Part shown: piece by piece, positions 1 to 11,065 of the stretch
Numbering within the stretch: position 1 is the stretch's first letter
Layout of the letters: every line of letters begins with the position of its first letter
The notes under the pieces: model-generated
Told to the model about the DNA's origin: nothing
The model's input: the letters and a program-made list of their open reading frames with translations, nothing else
Database searches by the model: none
Made by a program: the position numbers and the translations under genes
From: Lophius americanus
Lineage: Eukaryota > Chordata > Actinopteri > Lophiiformes > Lophiidae
DNA length: 64,000 nucleotides
Direction of reading: 5' to 3'
NCBI GenBank assembly: GCA_037951165.1
Contig: JBBDHG010000160.1
Location: 2,311,141-2,375,140 of the forward strand

Positions 1-30
1 GCCTTTTTATGGTGGCTTTCCACCATCAAA
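1..30. repeat. Short hairpin repeat, copy 1
   Basis: GCCTTTTTATGGTGGCTTTC followed by CACCATCAAA; GGTGG pairs with CCACC. A second copy is at 761-791. Confidence 0.6.
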
Positions 31-480
31 TTCTGACTACACCTATGCTGATGTCACCGACAGTTGGAGCATATCCCTGAAAAGTCCCAAATCCACTGCA
101 TTGTACACACATCCCCCTGAATGACCTCCTCAAATTAATTGTAATATAATGTCCCCTGTATTGTTTTGTAAAAAAAACCTCCCTCTTTTGAGTGAAACAT
201 GAACTGTAAGAGTGAAACATGATGAACGACAGATCTCCTCGAGTCGAATCATATGCATAAAATTTGTACAAAATCTGACCAATGGTTAAGAAGTTATGTC
301 TACAAAACAGTATTTTTGTTAAAAAGCTCCTCCCACTGAGTAAAATGCCTTCTTTTAGAGTAAAAGATAGATCTATTCAGGATTATTCGTATGCACCAAA
401 TTTGATTTTCAAAAAATCAATTCAGTCCTTCCTCACATTATGTTTAATTGGTTGCAGAATTTTCTTAAATGATCCCTGAA
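30..480 (+). repeat. Repeat family B, copy 1
   Basis: Shares with other places in the window the motifs CACTGCATTGTACA, GACCTCCTCAAATTA, CTCCTCCCACTGAGTAAAA, AAATCTGACCAATGGTT and AGTTATGTC. The segment seems to contain the family unit twice, since the AGTGAAACATG and GAGTAAAATG parts recur about 120-150 bp apart. Unclassified. Confidence 0.5.
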
Positions 481-760
481 ATATTTTTTGAATGATCACG
501 TTGAGAATCTGCTGCAGACACGGCTGAAATGATGATTCCATAACATCCCCGACTTTTCTGGGAGATAAATACTGCGGACTGTCAACAAATGAAAATGGAG
601 GCTGGCCAAAAATATGATCAAATAATTTTAAAATAAAAAAGAAATATGGACTCTTGTAAAAAGAAAATAAGTACAGGCTCCAGAAGACTGAAGATTTGAG
701 AATTTACATAGTTGAATCCTTCATTCTGCTGACACCAGTGGCAGCATTGGGTCATGGGAA

Positions 761-791
761 GGCCTTTTTCTGGTGGTGTTCCACCATCAAA
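761..791. repeat. Short hairpin repeat, copy 2
   Basis: GGCCTTTTTCTGGTGGTGTT followed by CCACCATCAAA, 26-27 of about 30 bases as in 1-30. They may mark two ends of a family B-related unit. Confidence 0.6.
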
Positions 792-3317
792 GATAATTCA
801 AGAGGCTTTCAGCTTGTTGTTTCTGCAGAACCCCTCATCTGATGTGCATTATCTGCTGATAATATCAAATCTGCAGAATGTTCTCAAACCACGGAGATAA
901 TGTCTTTCCATTAGCTCCAGATTTCCTGCCAACCTTGAAGGAAGGCTTTTTCTGTTCAAATGAGTGGCTGTGTTGTTTTGCATTCCCATTTTAAATAAGT
1001 CCCAAAAAAATATGAACTACTCTCACGAATGAGGACTCAGGATGCCAAAGTGCAAATCTGATCACCTTCAATCAAGAAGCTGAACGCGGAGACTGAATGT
1101 GGCAGAGGAAGACTCGCATTAAAGTCCTAATGAACATCATTCTATTTTTATCCTTACCATTTCTATTTTACCGTGTTTATTTTTATTGCTTGCACATTTT
1201 AGAAATAAATCAGTATGCATATCCATGCATACGTCGGATTGTAGCGCTGCGCCCAAGAAAACAAGAACGACCACGGAGGCAGATATTCATTTACGGCAGT
1301 TTTTTTCGTTTTAACGAGTAAACCGAAGGTTGTTTATTGTTACTTTCAAGATTCTCATCGCAGTAGCAACTGATTTAAGACATTTCCATTATGGATCGAA
1401 GCATGAGATTCTATTTCAATCAAGGTTTAACAAAGGATTGCTTTAGTAGCTAACACTGGTATGACCGATGTGCATATGTTGCTATAGCAACACTAGAAGT
1501 TTATATGGGCAATTTTCTAATGGTGGATAATGGTGGTCAGAGATTTGGGTACCTTGCATGTTAAGGTCATTACGTTTCATTTGTTTTATTCAGGTTGAAT
1601 TCAGGGTGAATATCTCCAACGTCAATTGAGAGAAGCGCCAAGAATGTGATAATCTGTTACGAGTTTTCAATCATTCGTTTTCTCATTAACGCGAGAAAAC
1701 TCTCACTGTTTTTATCTCCAGAAAACGGTTGCTGGTTTTAAATTAAAATAATGCCACCATGGCTTCGAGACAGACGTGAAAAAAAAAAAAAAGGGTACGG
1801 AATACCAAAACTGTTGTTGCAAAACGCTCCTTAATTTTTCCTCTAGGTTGATGGTTGAAGCACGGCTAAAAAACGTAACAATCCCAGTCACCTTGACAAA
1901 AGTGTTTGAAAAGGGTTCCTACCTAGCAATTACCACCTCGGATCAGCTCACTAGAAGCGATCTTGACTTTGAAGCCGCGGACCTCTTGTTCATGAGGAGG
2001 CCTCGAGCGTTGACCATCATTTCATAGAGTAGTGCAACAAATCAATCGAGTGTGACGAAGGACAAGCTCGGCAGCGAGCGGCGCAGAAGAACAGCAGTGT
2101 GTCGACTGGATAACAAAGATAATCGGTGTTGAATTCATAGAATAACGACGTTCTGCAGAGAGGCCACTTGAAAGTCGTTTCCCCTATTCAGATGCAGCCA
2201 TTGTTGTCCCGAGTCCACGGCTGAAATTAAAAGTTACGCTTCATCTGTCGCCGTCAGGAAATTTGTCACCAGACTTCACGCAGCCTGAGCTAATCAGGAC
2301 TAATCAAGCCAATCGCTGCCTTCTCATTAGCTCGCCAGAGATGGGGCAACTGTGACTCAGCAGAGATAATCCGTCTGAGGTGATGTCATGGAAGTGACAG
2401 TGAACACCTGGAACAGCCGTGACCAATGTCACCATCATGGAGTGGCCGACGGCGGCGCAGATATATGCTCTGATATTTTTTGACTGGTGACAGAGTGCAG
2501 TCACAGGAGAGAAGAGCACAATAGCATCAGCGCTATACACCTGGGATTTGTAGTCAATTAAGAATGCCCACATTTCATTTGTGCTCCCACTGCAGATCAG
2601 GATATTAATCACTCAGTTAATTATTATGGGCTGCCTGGAGGGAGCTGAAGGGGGTATTAACCCCTATTAGCAAACAGTGAGAGATGCTTCTCCTGTTGGT
2701 GCTGGAGAAACAGCTATTTGATGAACGGCAGAGTTTCACTTTTCCAGGATGATTTTCTTGTTTTGAAAAACACTGTTAGACACATATGTAAGAAGCTGTA
2801 AAAAAAAAAAAGATTTATGTTTGATTCACATCTGTTACCACCTCTGCTGCCCATTATTGCATTCCTACAGAAAGGAGGAGTGGAATAAAAGGCAGTGTGG
2901 AACTGGGGAAGCCCTCTGGATAGGACGTGAACAGTTTATGAGTATTTGGCCATTCGTGGACTATATTAAAGTAATCAAGTATGTTAAAGTAATGATATTT
3001 GGTGACATTTCTCAACCTATTTTATTAATCTTTATGGCTTATCAGAAAAATTGTGATGAATATCTTCTTAATATATCCTTTTATTACGTTGATGTTTTTT
3101 TTTTGGTCCGGCTAAGACTCCTTCACTTAAACCCGTTGGTTTAGGATTAGGTTTGCGGTTTAAACATCTGATGCATCAGTTGACACACAGACATCAAAGA
3201 CAACACACCACAGGACGAAACATGACAAGGGGGAAGTTCTCCGCTCCAGTGTCAAAATCAATAGAAAAGTTAAAGATTAAAAGTCTCAGCCCGGATTACC
3301 TGCTTCACAGTCTGGAC

Positions 3318-3712
3318 CGTCAATTGATATCAGCTGCACTCGCTCAGGTAACCTCATGATCCAGTCGCTGTCACACCTGCGTGCTTAGACAATCACCATC
3401 AGCTGCTCTATCTGCATCCGTCTAATTCTTGCGTGCTCCTGGTCTGCGAGCCCTGCACCTCCTCTTCCACCTATTCCTCGAAGAATCATCTGCGTCAGCA
3501 GAGTCATCAGCCGCCATCACCACTACCCAGACTCTACAGGGGCGATATTCCTTGCTGCTGCTCAAGGCAGAGAGCCTTTGATCCAAATCTTCCCCACGAC
3601 TCTGAGCAACTTTCTAAAGATTTTCTAACAGGCTATTATCACGGATCCTCTGCTGTAATAAATCCTTCATCTTTCTTAATGTTGTCTTCTTTGATTGAAC
3701 TGTTTAAATCGG
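3318..3712 (+). repeat. Repeat family A, copy 1 (unclassified interspersed element)
   Basis: Shares with five other places in the window a core of the type GTCATCAGCCGCCATCACCA followed by CAGACTC, then GCTGCTGCT, then a CTTTCTAA motif, a TATTATCAC motif, and an end of the type TGTTGTAATAAATCCTTCATC. An AATAAA lies close to the 3' end. No open reading frame or clear terminal inverted repeat is visible. It could be a solo LTR or the 3' end of a retroelement. Confidence 0.6.
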
Positions 3713-4715
3713 AACATGTGAGCAAACTTACACAGAAATCACCCAAGATGAAAATTTGCCTTGAGGAGTAATAAATAAAGCTTAACTTAAGCTTATCTTA
3801 AAATTAAGTAAGGTAATTATCAAATGCACATCAACACAAAACCAAACTGTTTCTGAGTTTGAATCGTCCGGCCCGCTCACAACTGTAGCTCGTGATTGAT
3901 CACCGCGTCCCTCGACCCAAACTCGTCTCGTTCACCTCTGGCCTTGTCGCTCCCTTTGCGCCGTCTAATCTCCACTGTGTGAGGGGATTTGCGTGTTGTC
4001 CTGTCAAGCTAAACTGGAGTGGGACCGTTCGGGAGCTCTGGGGCTCTGTGGTGATGGATTGGGAGAGGCCCGTGGGATTAGCACTGACAGGTGGAATGCG
4101 GCGGTGACCGCATTGAGAGGAGGTTGAAATGTAGACTTTAATTTTGTTGGCGACATTGTTGTCCGGCCCCGAAGTCCTTATCTGCAGTACACAGGCGGAG
4201 CTGCGATGGTCTGTGGATGGGTTATGGTGGGGAGCGGGGGGTAATCTGCACATACGTGAACAAAGCAAGTGTAACCCTTAAATGAGAAACCTTAATCACA
4301 ATCAGAGCTCACAGATCGTCTCCTCTAAAGGTTGCTTACGTGAGGACGGGCTATCATATCCAAGTCGCTCAAATTTACCTCGGGATCCTCCATCATGTGT
4401 TTCTCTGCTCTCCTCTGGTGTGTGTTGGGAGGGGAGGGGGGGTTCGGGCTGAAAGATACAAGCTGGTTTGGTCCTCCTTTCATCTCCTACAATATTACCA
4501 ACTCTATAACAGGGTGAGATCCATAACGGCTTAAAAACAGATAAAGGAAGTTTTATATGAACAACTTAAAAATAACTATAGGAGCCATTTTTGACCGTAT
4601 CTTAAAATAACCATCTGCTAGAACTTTAAGCTTGAAGAAGCCATTCCAAGAGCTTAGACAGACTTTATAGGAAATGAGAAACTTAAGAATTATAGGCTTT
4701 ACCAGACTATAAGTG

Positions 4716-5452
4716 TACACTATAAAAAAAAAATCTGTATAATGTACTGTAAAAATACCAGCAGGTGTGGTTGCCAGAATTTCACCATAAAAAAAAGAAG
4801 AAGCGATATCTACTACGAACTTACTTCGGCTAGAAGAGCATTTCATTAAATGGCAGCAAATTCCAATAAATTCAGATTCTTTTAAACATTCAAAATAACA
4901 GTATTTCTGTAAAAAAATGAATGTATGCTCTTGTTTAATGGTTCAATACTGTTTTTTTTCTCCTATAAATCTAAATGTACATACCACACTCAAAAGGTTT
5001 TCAGTAAAAGTTATGAGGGAAAACATTTTCATTAAGATTAACATTAAGAAACTGTAACATTCAATATAGATGCAGTAGATACACTGAAAATTAAGAAACA
5101 GTTAATAAACATTAAATAATTTTAAAAGTTAGAAGAAAACACATTTTATTGTGAAATTATCGTAACCTCACTTCCATAAAGTAAAAGTATCATGTCTAAA
5201 CTAAAGATTTTACTGGTATGAACATTTAACGTATCATAAACAAACATTTAGCAGGAGCATACCTTATTTTCAGCAGAAAGAAAATGGTAATTATAAACTT
5301 TGAAATATTTTAGATGTTTAAGAAAAGTCAAAAATGAATTGTAATTTTTTTTCATGTCTATTTTTTGCAGTGAAATACTGGCAACCACTTTTGACTCTAC
5401 GGTAATATACCCCCTAAATTATACAGATGTTTTTTTTTTTTTTTACAGTGTA
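4716..5452. mobile_element. 737-bp non-autonomous DNA transposon with long terminal inverted repeats
   Basis: The left end reads TACACTATAAAA, an A run, then TCTGTATAATGTACTGTAAA and GGTTGCCAGAATTTCACC. The reverse complement of the right end reads TACACTGTAAAA, an A run, then TCTGTATAATTTAG and GGTTGCCAGTATTTCACTGC. The inverted repeats are therefore about 80-100 bp with moderate divergence. The interior is AT-rich without coding potential. I see no clear target-site duplication, so the superfamily is left open. Confidence 0.7.
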
Positions 5453-6461
5453 GATGTCAGTAGAGAGAATGCAATGGCGGACAGGAAGCCCTTAAAAGCT
5501 TGTGAGGAACAAGACCTAATTTCTCCACCCTTCAACCAAAGTACGGCGTGGATAATGGACTCCACTCTGTGAGGGATGCTGAGTTTGAGTCTTTGGGCAA
5601 AGGGGAGAGAATTCACAGACACGATGAAAAAACAACACTGTGTTCTCACACTGTGGAGCCAACAGCGGCTGGACACAATCATGGTCGCTAATGTAACTGG
5701 AGATAAAGTGTGAAGCCACGACTGGCGAGGCTGACAGACGACCCACTTCCCTTTCAAGCAGACAACAAACGTGTGTACGTCAGACAGAAGAGAAAGAGAG
5801 AGAAGAAAGATCAATGCTATCAGTCTCTCTCCCTCTCTCTCTCGCTCTCTCTCTCTCTCACAATATGTACACATAATGAGTGTGAGGCCATTGCACACAT
5901 ACAGCTACACACAGCAGGAACAGCAGACTCCAGAGTGCAACGCAGTAAAGTAAAGTAAAATACAGAGCATGATACTTAGTGTCTCTATATTTTGTTTTTT
6001 TTTAATGGAAGCTGAGAGCAGCCATGGTGGAAAATATTTATTTACTGCAGTTGGCTTGAGTTAATTATCTTGTGTTGAAAAACCAAAGGATTTTTTCATC
6101 TTTTTAGAAGTTTTTGACAACACAAACAACTGATTTAAGATGACAATGTGAGATTAATGAAGGACCAGATCGTCTCCGTTGTTGCTGAATGGTACATGGG
6201 AGGTACAGATTAGCTAGAGCATCATCACAGATTTGGTTTACGAGGTCCGGTCATTTCGTAATATCACAAAAATAATTGCTCTGTGATCCTCATAAGGACA
6301 AGAAATTAATAATTTACACTATGACTGCTCACAGCTTTCATACTTTTGAACTACAGCTCAAATAATCACTATATGCAGCATTTTATTTACAGACACTTAC
6401 CTAAATAATACAAAAACAATTAAAAGAATACTGACTAAATCCAATGACACTCTATCTTTGC

Positions 6462-6503
6462 ATATATATATATATATCTATATATATATATATATCAATA
6501 TAT
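6462..6503. repeat. (TA)n microsatellite
   Basis: About 40 bp of TA with CTA/CAATA interruptions. Confidence 0.85.
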
Positions 6504-7202
6504 AGAAAAAATGAAAGAAGTTGTTATAATTTAGAGATCTGACACATTTAACTTAGCTTAGCATAAAGCCATGTGGTTGGTCTTACGGCCTACCTAAAGT
6601 ACAAATAAACACATACTCCTTAAAAAAGTTTGTGAAATATTGCGAGATTTTAGCTAGTAGTAGTGCGGCTATACAAATGACAGTGTCAGATAGTTGGTCA
6701 ATCAACATTTTTAAGAAAAGCTGAGAGCAAATTTGTTGTTATAAAGTGAATATTTCAGTATATAATATATATACGATAAGTTGCTACCAAATTTGGTAAA
6801 TTTGCGATGAACCCTCTGGGTTAATTAAAATATATAACTTAATGTGGAAAATACATAAATCTTGTACTTTGGTTATTAGTTTAAATAAGCAAATGTTAGC
6901 TTGTTAACAGACAAAATTGTGATGTAGATAATGGTAAAAATGAATCCTGATAATTATCCTTGTCATGTAGGCTACAGGCTAACCTTAACATAAGTATTGG
7001 TTTAAATTTAGATGTGTTCATTTGAACTTGGCATGGAGCCAGGCTGGTGGTTCCAACCTTTTTTCAGTTGCTTAGCTAAGCTAAGCTAACCGTGCGCACA
7101 TGCACTGCATCTCTGGCCATTAAACAAGTATAAGATTGATATTGGTCTTTAAATCTCAACCTCAGAAAAACAAACAGACTTGAACTATTCCTTAAACTAC
7201 CA

Positions 7203-7480
7203 AGCATTTTTTTAACCTCCGCCAAGGTCCTGTGTCTGCTGTGGATGGTTTGATACTAAAAAATGAATGGACCAATTTGAATGGAATATTTTGGAGAGGA
7301 AGGTATGGCTCGAGGAACAATCCCTTAGATTTTGGGGGAGGGGGTGAAAGAAGAAGAAGCTGCACTTGCAGCTCTTTCACAAGGAAAGGATGGAGTTGAG
7401 CTCCATTCAAGATTTAGAAAATTAAAGTAAAGAAGTTTAAGTTTTCACGAGGAACACTGAGATGCCTTGGCGGAAGTTAT
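7203..7480. repeat. Fish interspersed repeat with CCTCCGCCAAGG ends
   Basis: Begins AACCTCCGCCAAGGTCC and ends GATGCCTTGGCGGAAGTTAT, so the two ends are inverted repeats. The inside has CCCTTAGATTTTGGGGGAGG. This matches my memory of a common teleost repeat with the same ends. A fragment of the same type is likely near 57710-57790 (GTTTGTCTGTCTGTTCACAG, GGATTACTGAAAAAGTTAC). Confidence 0.55.
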
Positions 7481-8129
7481 CGTTCTCCCAGCACATAATT
7501 ATATCATTCAAAATCTAAAGTTGAATCAATTAGTTTGTTTGACTAACTTGTGGGAATTTTTCCCATCATAGAAGTAGTATAGGCCTACTGTAGAAATAGA
7601 AATGAAATACAGTCATGCCACAGATTCGACTTTTTTATAGTGGAAATGTATCTTACACAAATTAGAATCCTAGAGTGCCAACAATCAATGGGCAATTTAA
7701 CGACAAGAGATGGAGGGCTTTTAGAGTAAAGTGCTTTTTGGCACACACACACACACGCATTACAACCATGTTAATTATCATAGGCTGTTCTCCATCTCAT
7801 GGTGTCCAGATTAGAGGAACTAGTGACCAGTGACTCGTATTAATGAAAATCACGTGTTTACTTGTTACAGAACTGGTCTGAAATAAGATAAAGGTCTTCA
7901 GTGGATTGTTAGGAGAGGGATTCAAGTACACAGCCAGATTAAAATGAATTCAATTCAGTTGGACATGCTGGCACCCGGTGATTTTAATTTTCTTAAAAAG
8001 TCGTGTCCTGAGCCTGAGGAGGAAAACGAAACTAATAATACACCTGGGAGCCTTTGCAGCAAATGTACAATAACTGTTGTGCTTTTCTGAGATTAAATTC
8101 TCTGACAGTTTAATAAAAATGTCTCTTAC

Positions 8130-8503
8130 CTTGGGGAGATGTCACAGCCCTGCTGCATGAAGGCGCCCAGGGAGAACCAGAGTGAGTTGAAGATTCCAAA
8201 CTCATTGGGGGGCTGGTCACTTGGCGGACCGTCGGTGCCCTCTTCAGGCTCCTCGGTGTGCCATTCGTACGGGCTGAAGCGGCTGACCAGGAAGAGCACC
8301 ACGCTCACGCCGATATAGGCGAACACGATGCACATCCAGATCTCGTAGGCCAACGGGTCCAGGAAGGAGAACACCCCAGGTTTGGATTTTTGGGGCTTCT
8401 TGATCATGATGGATATGCCCAACGACATGAAAGGCTTGGAGAAGTCGATCACCTCCTCCCGGACTAATGTGATAGTCAAAGGGGCCACAGCGATTTCCGC
8501 TTT
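8130..8503 (-). CDS. gria4: gria4 exon 11: end of S1, M1 helix and pore loop
   Basis: This 374-bp exon starts in phase 0 and ends after two bases of an arginine codon (phase 2). It begins KAEIAVAPLTITLVREEVID; the Pro, Thr and Arg match the glutamate-binding residues Pro478, Thr480 and Arg485 of GluA2. Next come the pre-M1 segment KPGVFSFLDPLAYEIW, the M1 helix (about residues 72-92 of the exon), an acidic cytoplasmic linker EEPEEGTDGPPSDQPPNEF, and the re-entrant pore loop ending SLGAFMQQGCDISPR. The first Gln of MQQG is the Q/R site and is CAG in the genome, as in all AMPA subunit genes; only GluA2 is normally edited there, so this subunit predicts calcium permeability and polyamine sensitivity. 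The acceptor is CCCCACAG|AAA and the donor CCAAG|GTAAGAG. Confidence 0.98.
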
Positions 8504-9038
8504 CTGTGGGGATAGGGGATGAAAAGGAATTTGATTAGCAACGATTTTCAAAATCCAAATAATGACGGATAAACAAATGCAAATGATGGATCATCTCTCC
8601 GAGCTGGGCCATGAGACAATCAAACATCACTTAGTCACAGATCTGACACGCTTCAGGCCGGCAGCCAGTCAGCCATCAGTAAACAAAACAACAGCAATTA
8701 CCCATTTCCCTCTCTCCTCAGCTCGTGTCATTCTGGCTGAATTTCTCCCTTGGCTGAACAAATCTCAAAGCCATCGAGTTCAGACCCCGGCTGAATGCGT
8801 CTCAGAGTGATCAAGTAAAGACTGAGAAAGAAAAGAGATTGAAAAAGAAAATTCCGAGGCCCACTCCAAAGCCGAGAGGCTTAGCTGGAAGTCTGAATGA
8901 GCAGTGAGGATAAAATAATGTGTCGGAGAAATATGCTTACGCCACAGGAAGGCGAGAAAAAATTGGATGGAGGCCTCTGAGGTCCACAGCTGTGGAAAAA
9001 GTGCACAGAGGGCTGCTGAGAAGGGCTTAATATCTGCT

Positions 9039-10125
9039 CACTCTAAAAATTGATGGCTTCAAATGAACCCAATGTGGGTGATTCTGGTAACCCGGTGCTA
9101 TGGGTGGAATAGGGACCGACCCAGCCATGGTCTGTTTTGGGTTATGGGTTTGAACCACCATGTTGAATTATAATTTTGGTCAAATGACTTTTGCTGAGTT
9201 TGAAATAAACAAAATGTTTGTTACTGCATGAAAATAGTGGAATTTAACCCACAAGAACCCGTAGAATTAAATTATGTGAGATCTAAAACATTTTTTTTAA
9301 ATAATTTTTGAAATGCCGCCCTTGTAAAACATCTGTATGAAGGGGCCGGCATAAGAGGGAAAAAAATGAGAGGTGGAAGATTTTTTTCATTTCGAGAAAA
9401 AAATACGAAATGTCGAAATAAAAGTTGAAATGTTGAGAATAAAGTCTGACTAAACCAGAGGAGTTTTGAATCCAGCATTTCGAGAATAAAATCAAATTAA
9501 ATATGAAAAAAATCTTCCTCCACTCATTTTTCCCCCCATATGTCTGAGCGTAATACTCCTTCATAGATGTCTAACGTCACTTATAGCCTTTTTTTTTCTC
9601 ACAGTTTGAAAATCAATCGGCTTGACAGTCTTTTTTATTTTAAATACGAGTTTAGATATTAATTTTTGATTATTTGCAATTCCACAACATATATCCAAAA
9701 ATTGCAACTTTGCTGAAAAGGTTTCACAATATGGAAATAGAACGGTATTAAAAAAACTAATAAAAGTGGTTGTGTGTCACATTGTTCGAAATATGTTAGC
9801 AGCACATGTTTAAAGTGATAAAGGACATGTTATCTTATGTTATATTAACCCAAAAAGAAAAAGCTGAAAATGAACGCTCTATGAGCTAAAGTTTGAGGAT
9901 AAAGCTGTATAAGGAACTTTCATACCATTTAAAAGGTTTGGGCACTTATCACCATGGTTACTAATGCGTTAAAGGAATAATAAGCCTTCATTTTTCTGTT
10001 GCATCGCCACATCTTTGTGCTGGGTCACTATATTTCCCCCAATGTTGGTTCAAACCCACCCAACCTGTTACCCTGTGGCCTCAAGCAGGCTATTTGTCTG
10101 TAATAACCCAGCATCGTTTAGTGTG
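9039..10125. mobile_element. Non-autonomous DNA transposon remnant, CACTCTAAAAAT ends
   Basis: Starts CACTCTAAAAATTGATGG and ends AACCCAGCATCGTTTAGTGTG less the last base, that is, imperfect inverted ends. Inside each end are several AACCC/GGGTT motifs in opposite orientation (for example GGGTTATGGGTTTGAACCAC at 9139 and GGTTCAAACCCACCCAACCT at 10047). I recognise the type as a common teleost element whose ends carry a TGCTGGGTTA motif. A second element is nested inside (9329-9572). Confidence 0.6.
9329..9572. mobile_element. Hairpin-type MITE nested inside a larger transposon
   Basis: The left arm 9329-9390 runs from ACATCTGTATGAAGGGG to GGAAGATTTTTTTCAT. The right arm 9503-9570, read in reverse complement, runs from ACATCTATGAAGGAGTATTA to GGAAGATTTTTTTCAT. 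Arms of 62 and 68 bp with small gaps surround a 110-bp centre containing several TTCGAGAATAAA-like units. A transcript in either direction could fold into a long hairpin. Confidence 0.65.
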
Positions 10126-10472
10126 CAAGACTTCTAAAGTTTCATTGAGCCCACCTGATACTTAAGGAGGAAAGCCGAGGGAAAGAAGGGGAGAGAGCTC
10201 AATAAGATGACAGCCTTGGGGCTTTTCATGCGCCCTAAAATACATGGCAGGTTTGAAAGAGACTGGGCTTTTGTGGCGGCGGGGAGAGAAGAAATGAATA
10301 GTCTCCAGGCAAAGACTTTGACACGACTGAGCTGACAGATTTCCTGTCAACAGACGTTCCCATGAATGCTGTTAGAAAGCTGCCAGCCTTCCCAATGCCC
10401 CCAGTCACACGCTCCAGAGTGTAATACATGCTATACACACTGATGCACAGCATATATTATCAAACACATCAT

Positions 10473-10491
10473 CACACACACACACACACAC

Positions 10492-10566
<75 letters not shown>
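10473..10566. repeat. (CA)n microsatellite
   Basis: 94 bp of CA with one GC interruption. Likely length-polymorphic. Confidence 0.98.
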
Positions 10567-10569
<3 letters not shown>

Positions 10570-10740
10570 TTGTATAACTATGTTTATGAGAACCTTCTAT
10601 GCTCCTGCTCCCAACTTTGACATTTACCCCAAAGTTTTTCCTTATTTGCCAAAAGATGAAAATGAAATACCTTGAAGAATGTTTATTATATTATTTCTTA
10701 GACTTGCTTATTCTGCGTGATCACTGTTGTTTAGAAGAGA

Positions 10741-10870
10741 ATAGAAGGAACTTTATTAATCCCTAGAGGGATAATTGTGCGTTACAGCAGCTCCGACGTG
10801 GCAAAGTGACAAAAGACAAAAAACAAAGACATGTAAACATGTGTATATGTAAAAATACATGAATAGACAT
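10741..10870 (-). repeat. SINE/LINE tail fragment
   Basis: Plus-strand reading ACTTTATTAATCCCTAGAGG is the reverse complement of a common fish retroelement tail ending in GGATCAATAAAGT. A second copy is at 31425-31540. Confidence 0.45.
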
Positions 10871-10989
10871 ACGTTGAATAAATAATTAACGTATAAATAT
10901 GATTATTTTAACTTTCTAGGATTGTTTGACCCTGTATTTATTTGAGATGTTTAGATTTTATTGCATAGTGTTTTATTTATTTATTAATA

Positions 10990-11065
10990 TTTGTTGTTTT
11001 AATTGTATCTGTAAGGTGACATTGGAGGCGCCCATGAATAAAATGTATTATCATTATGATTTGCT
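10990..11065 (+). repeat. LINE 3' tail fragment
   Basis: Reads TGTAAGGTGACATTGGAGGC, GCCCATGAATAAAATGTATT, ATCATTATGA. I recognise this as a 3' terminus of a teleost non-LTR retrotransposon (GTAAGGTGACC-type tail with ATT repeats). The coding part is missing. Confidence 0.5.

Larger units (their letters stand above)
1..8129 (-). other. gria4: gria4 intron 11, partial (3' part outside window)
   Basis: At least 8.1 kb of intron downstream of exon 11; no exon encoding M3 or S2 is present. Contents: a copy of repeat family B (30-480), two similar 30-bp imperfect hairpin repeats (1-30 and 761-791), a copy of repeat family A (3318-3712), a 737-bp inverted-repeat element (4716-5452), a CT-rich tract near 5820-5860, a TA microsatellite (6462-6503), and a fish repeat with CCTCCGCCAAGG ends (7203-7480). 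Blocks 2280-2640 and 3890-4260 look less decayed. In 1000-2280, 2640-3300 and 5950-7200 I see nothing identifiable beyond AT-rich sequence. Confidence 0.85.

Noticed and set aside
1776..2027. 83-codon plus-strand open frame starting after an A run
   Set aside because: No homology I recognise, no splice or promoter signals, and lies inside the gria4 intron.
5443..5898. 151-codon minus-strand open frame with Arg-Glu repeats
   Set aside because: The repeated part translates the CT microsatellite at 5820-5860, and the rest has no recognisable similarity.
1..8129. Search for exon 12 (M3, start of S2)
   Set aside because: No peptide resembling the SYTANLAAFLT segment was seen in any frame, so the exon lies outside the window.
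8258..8467. Open frame on the plus strand across exon 11
   Set aside because: Antisense shadow of the conserved gria4 coding sequence.
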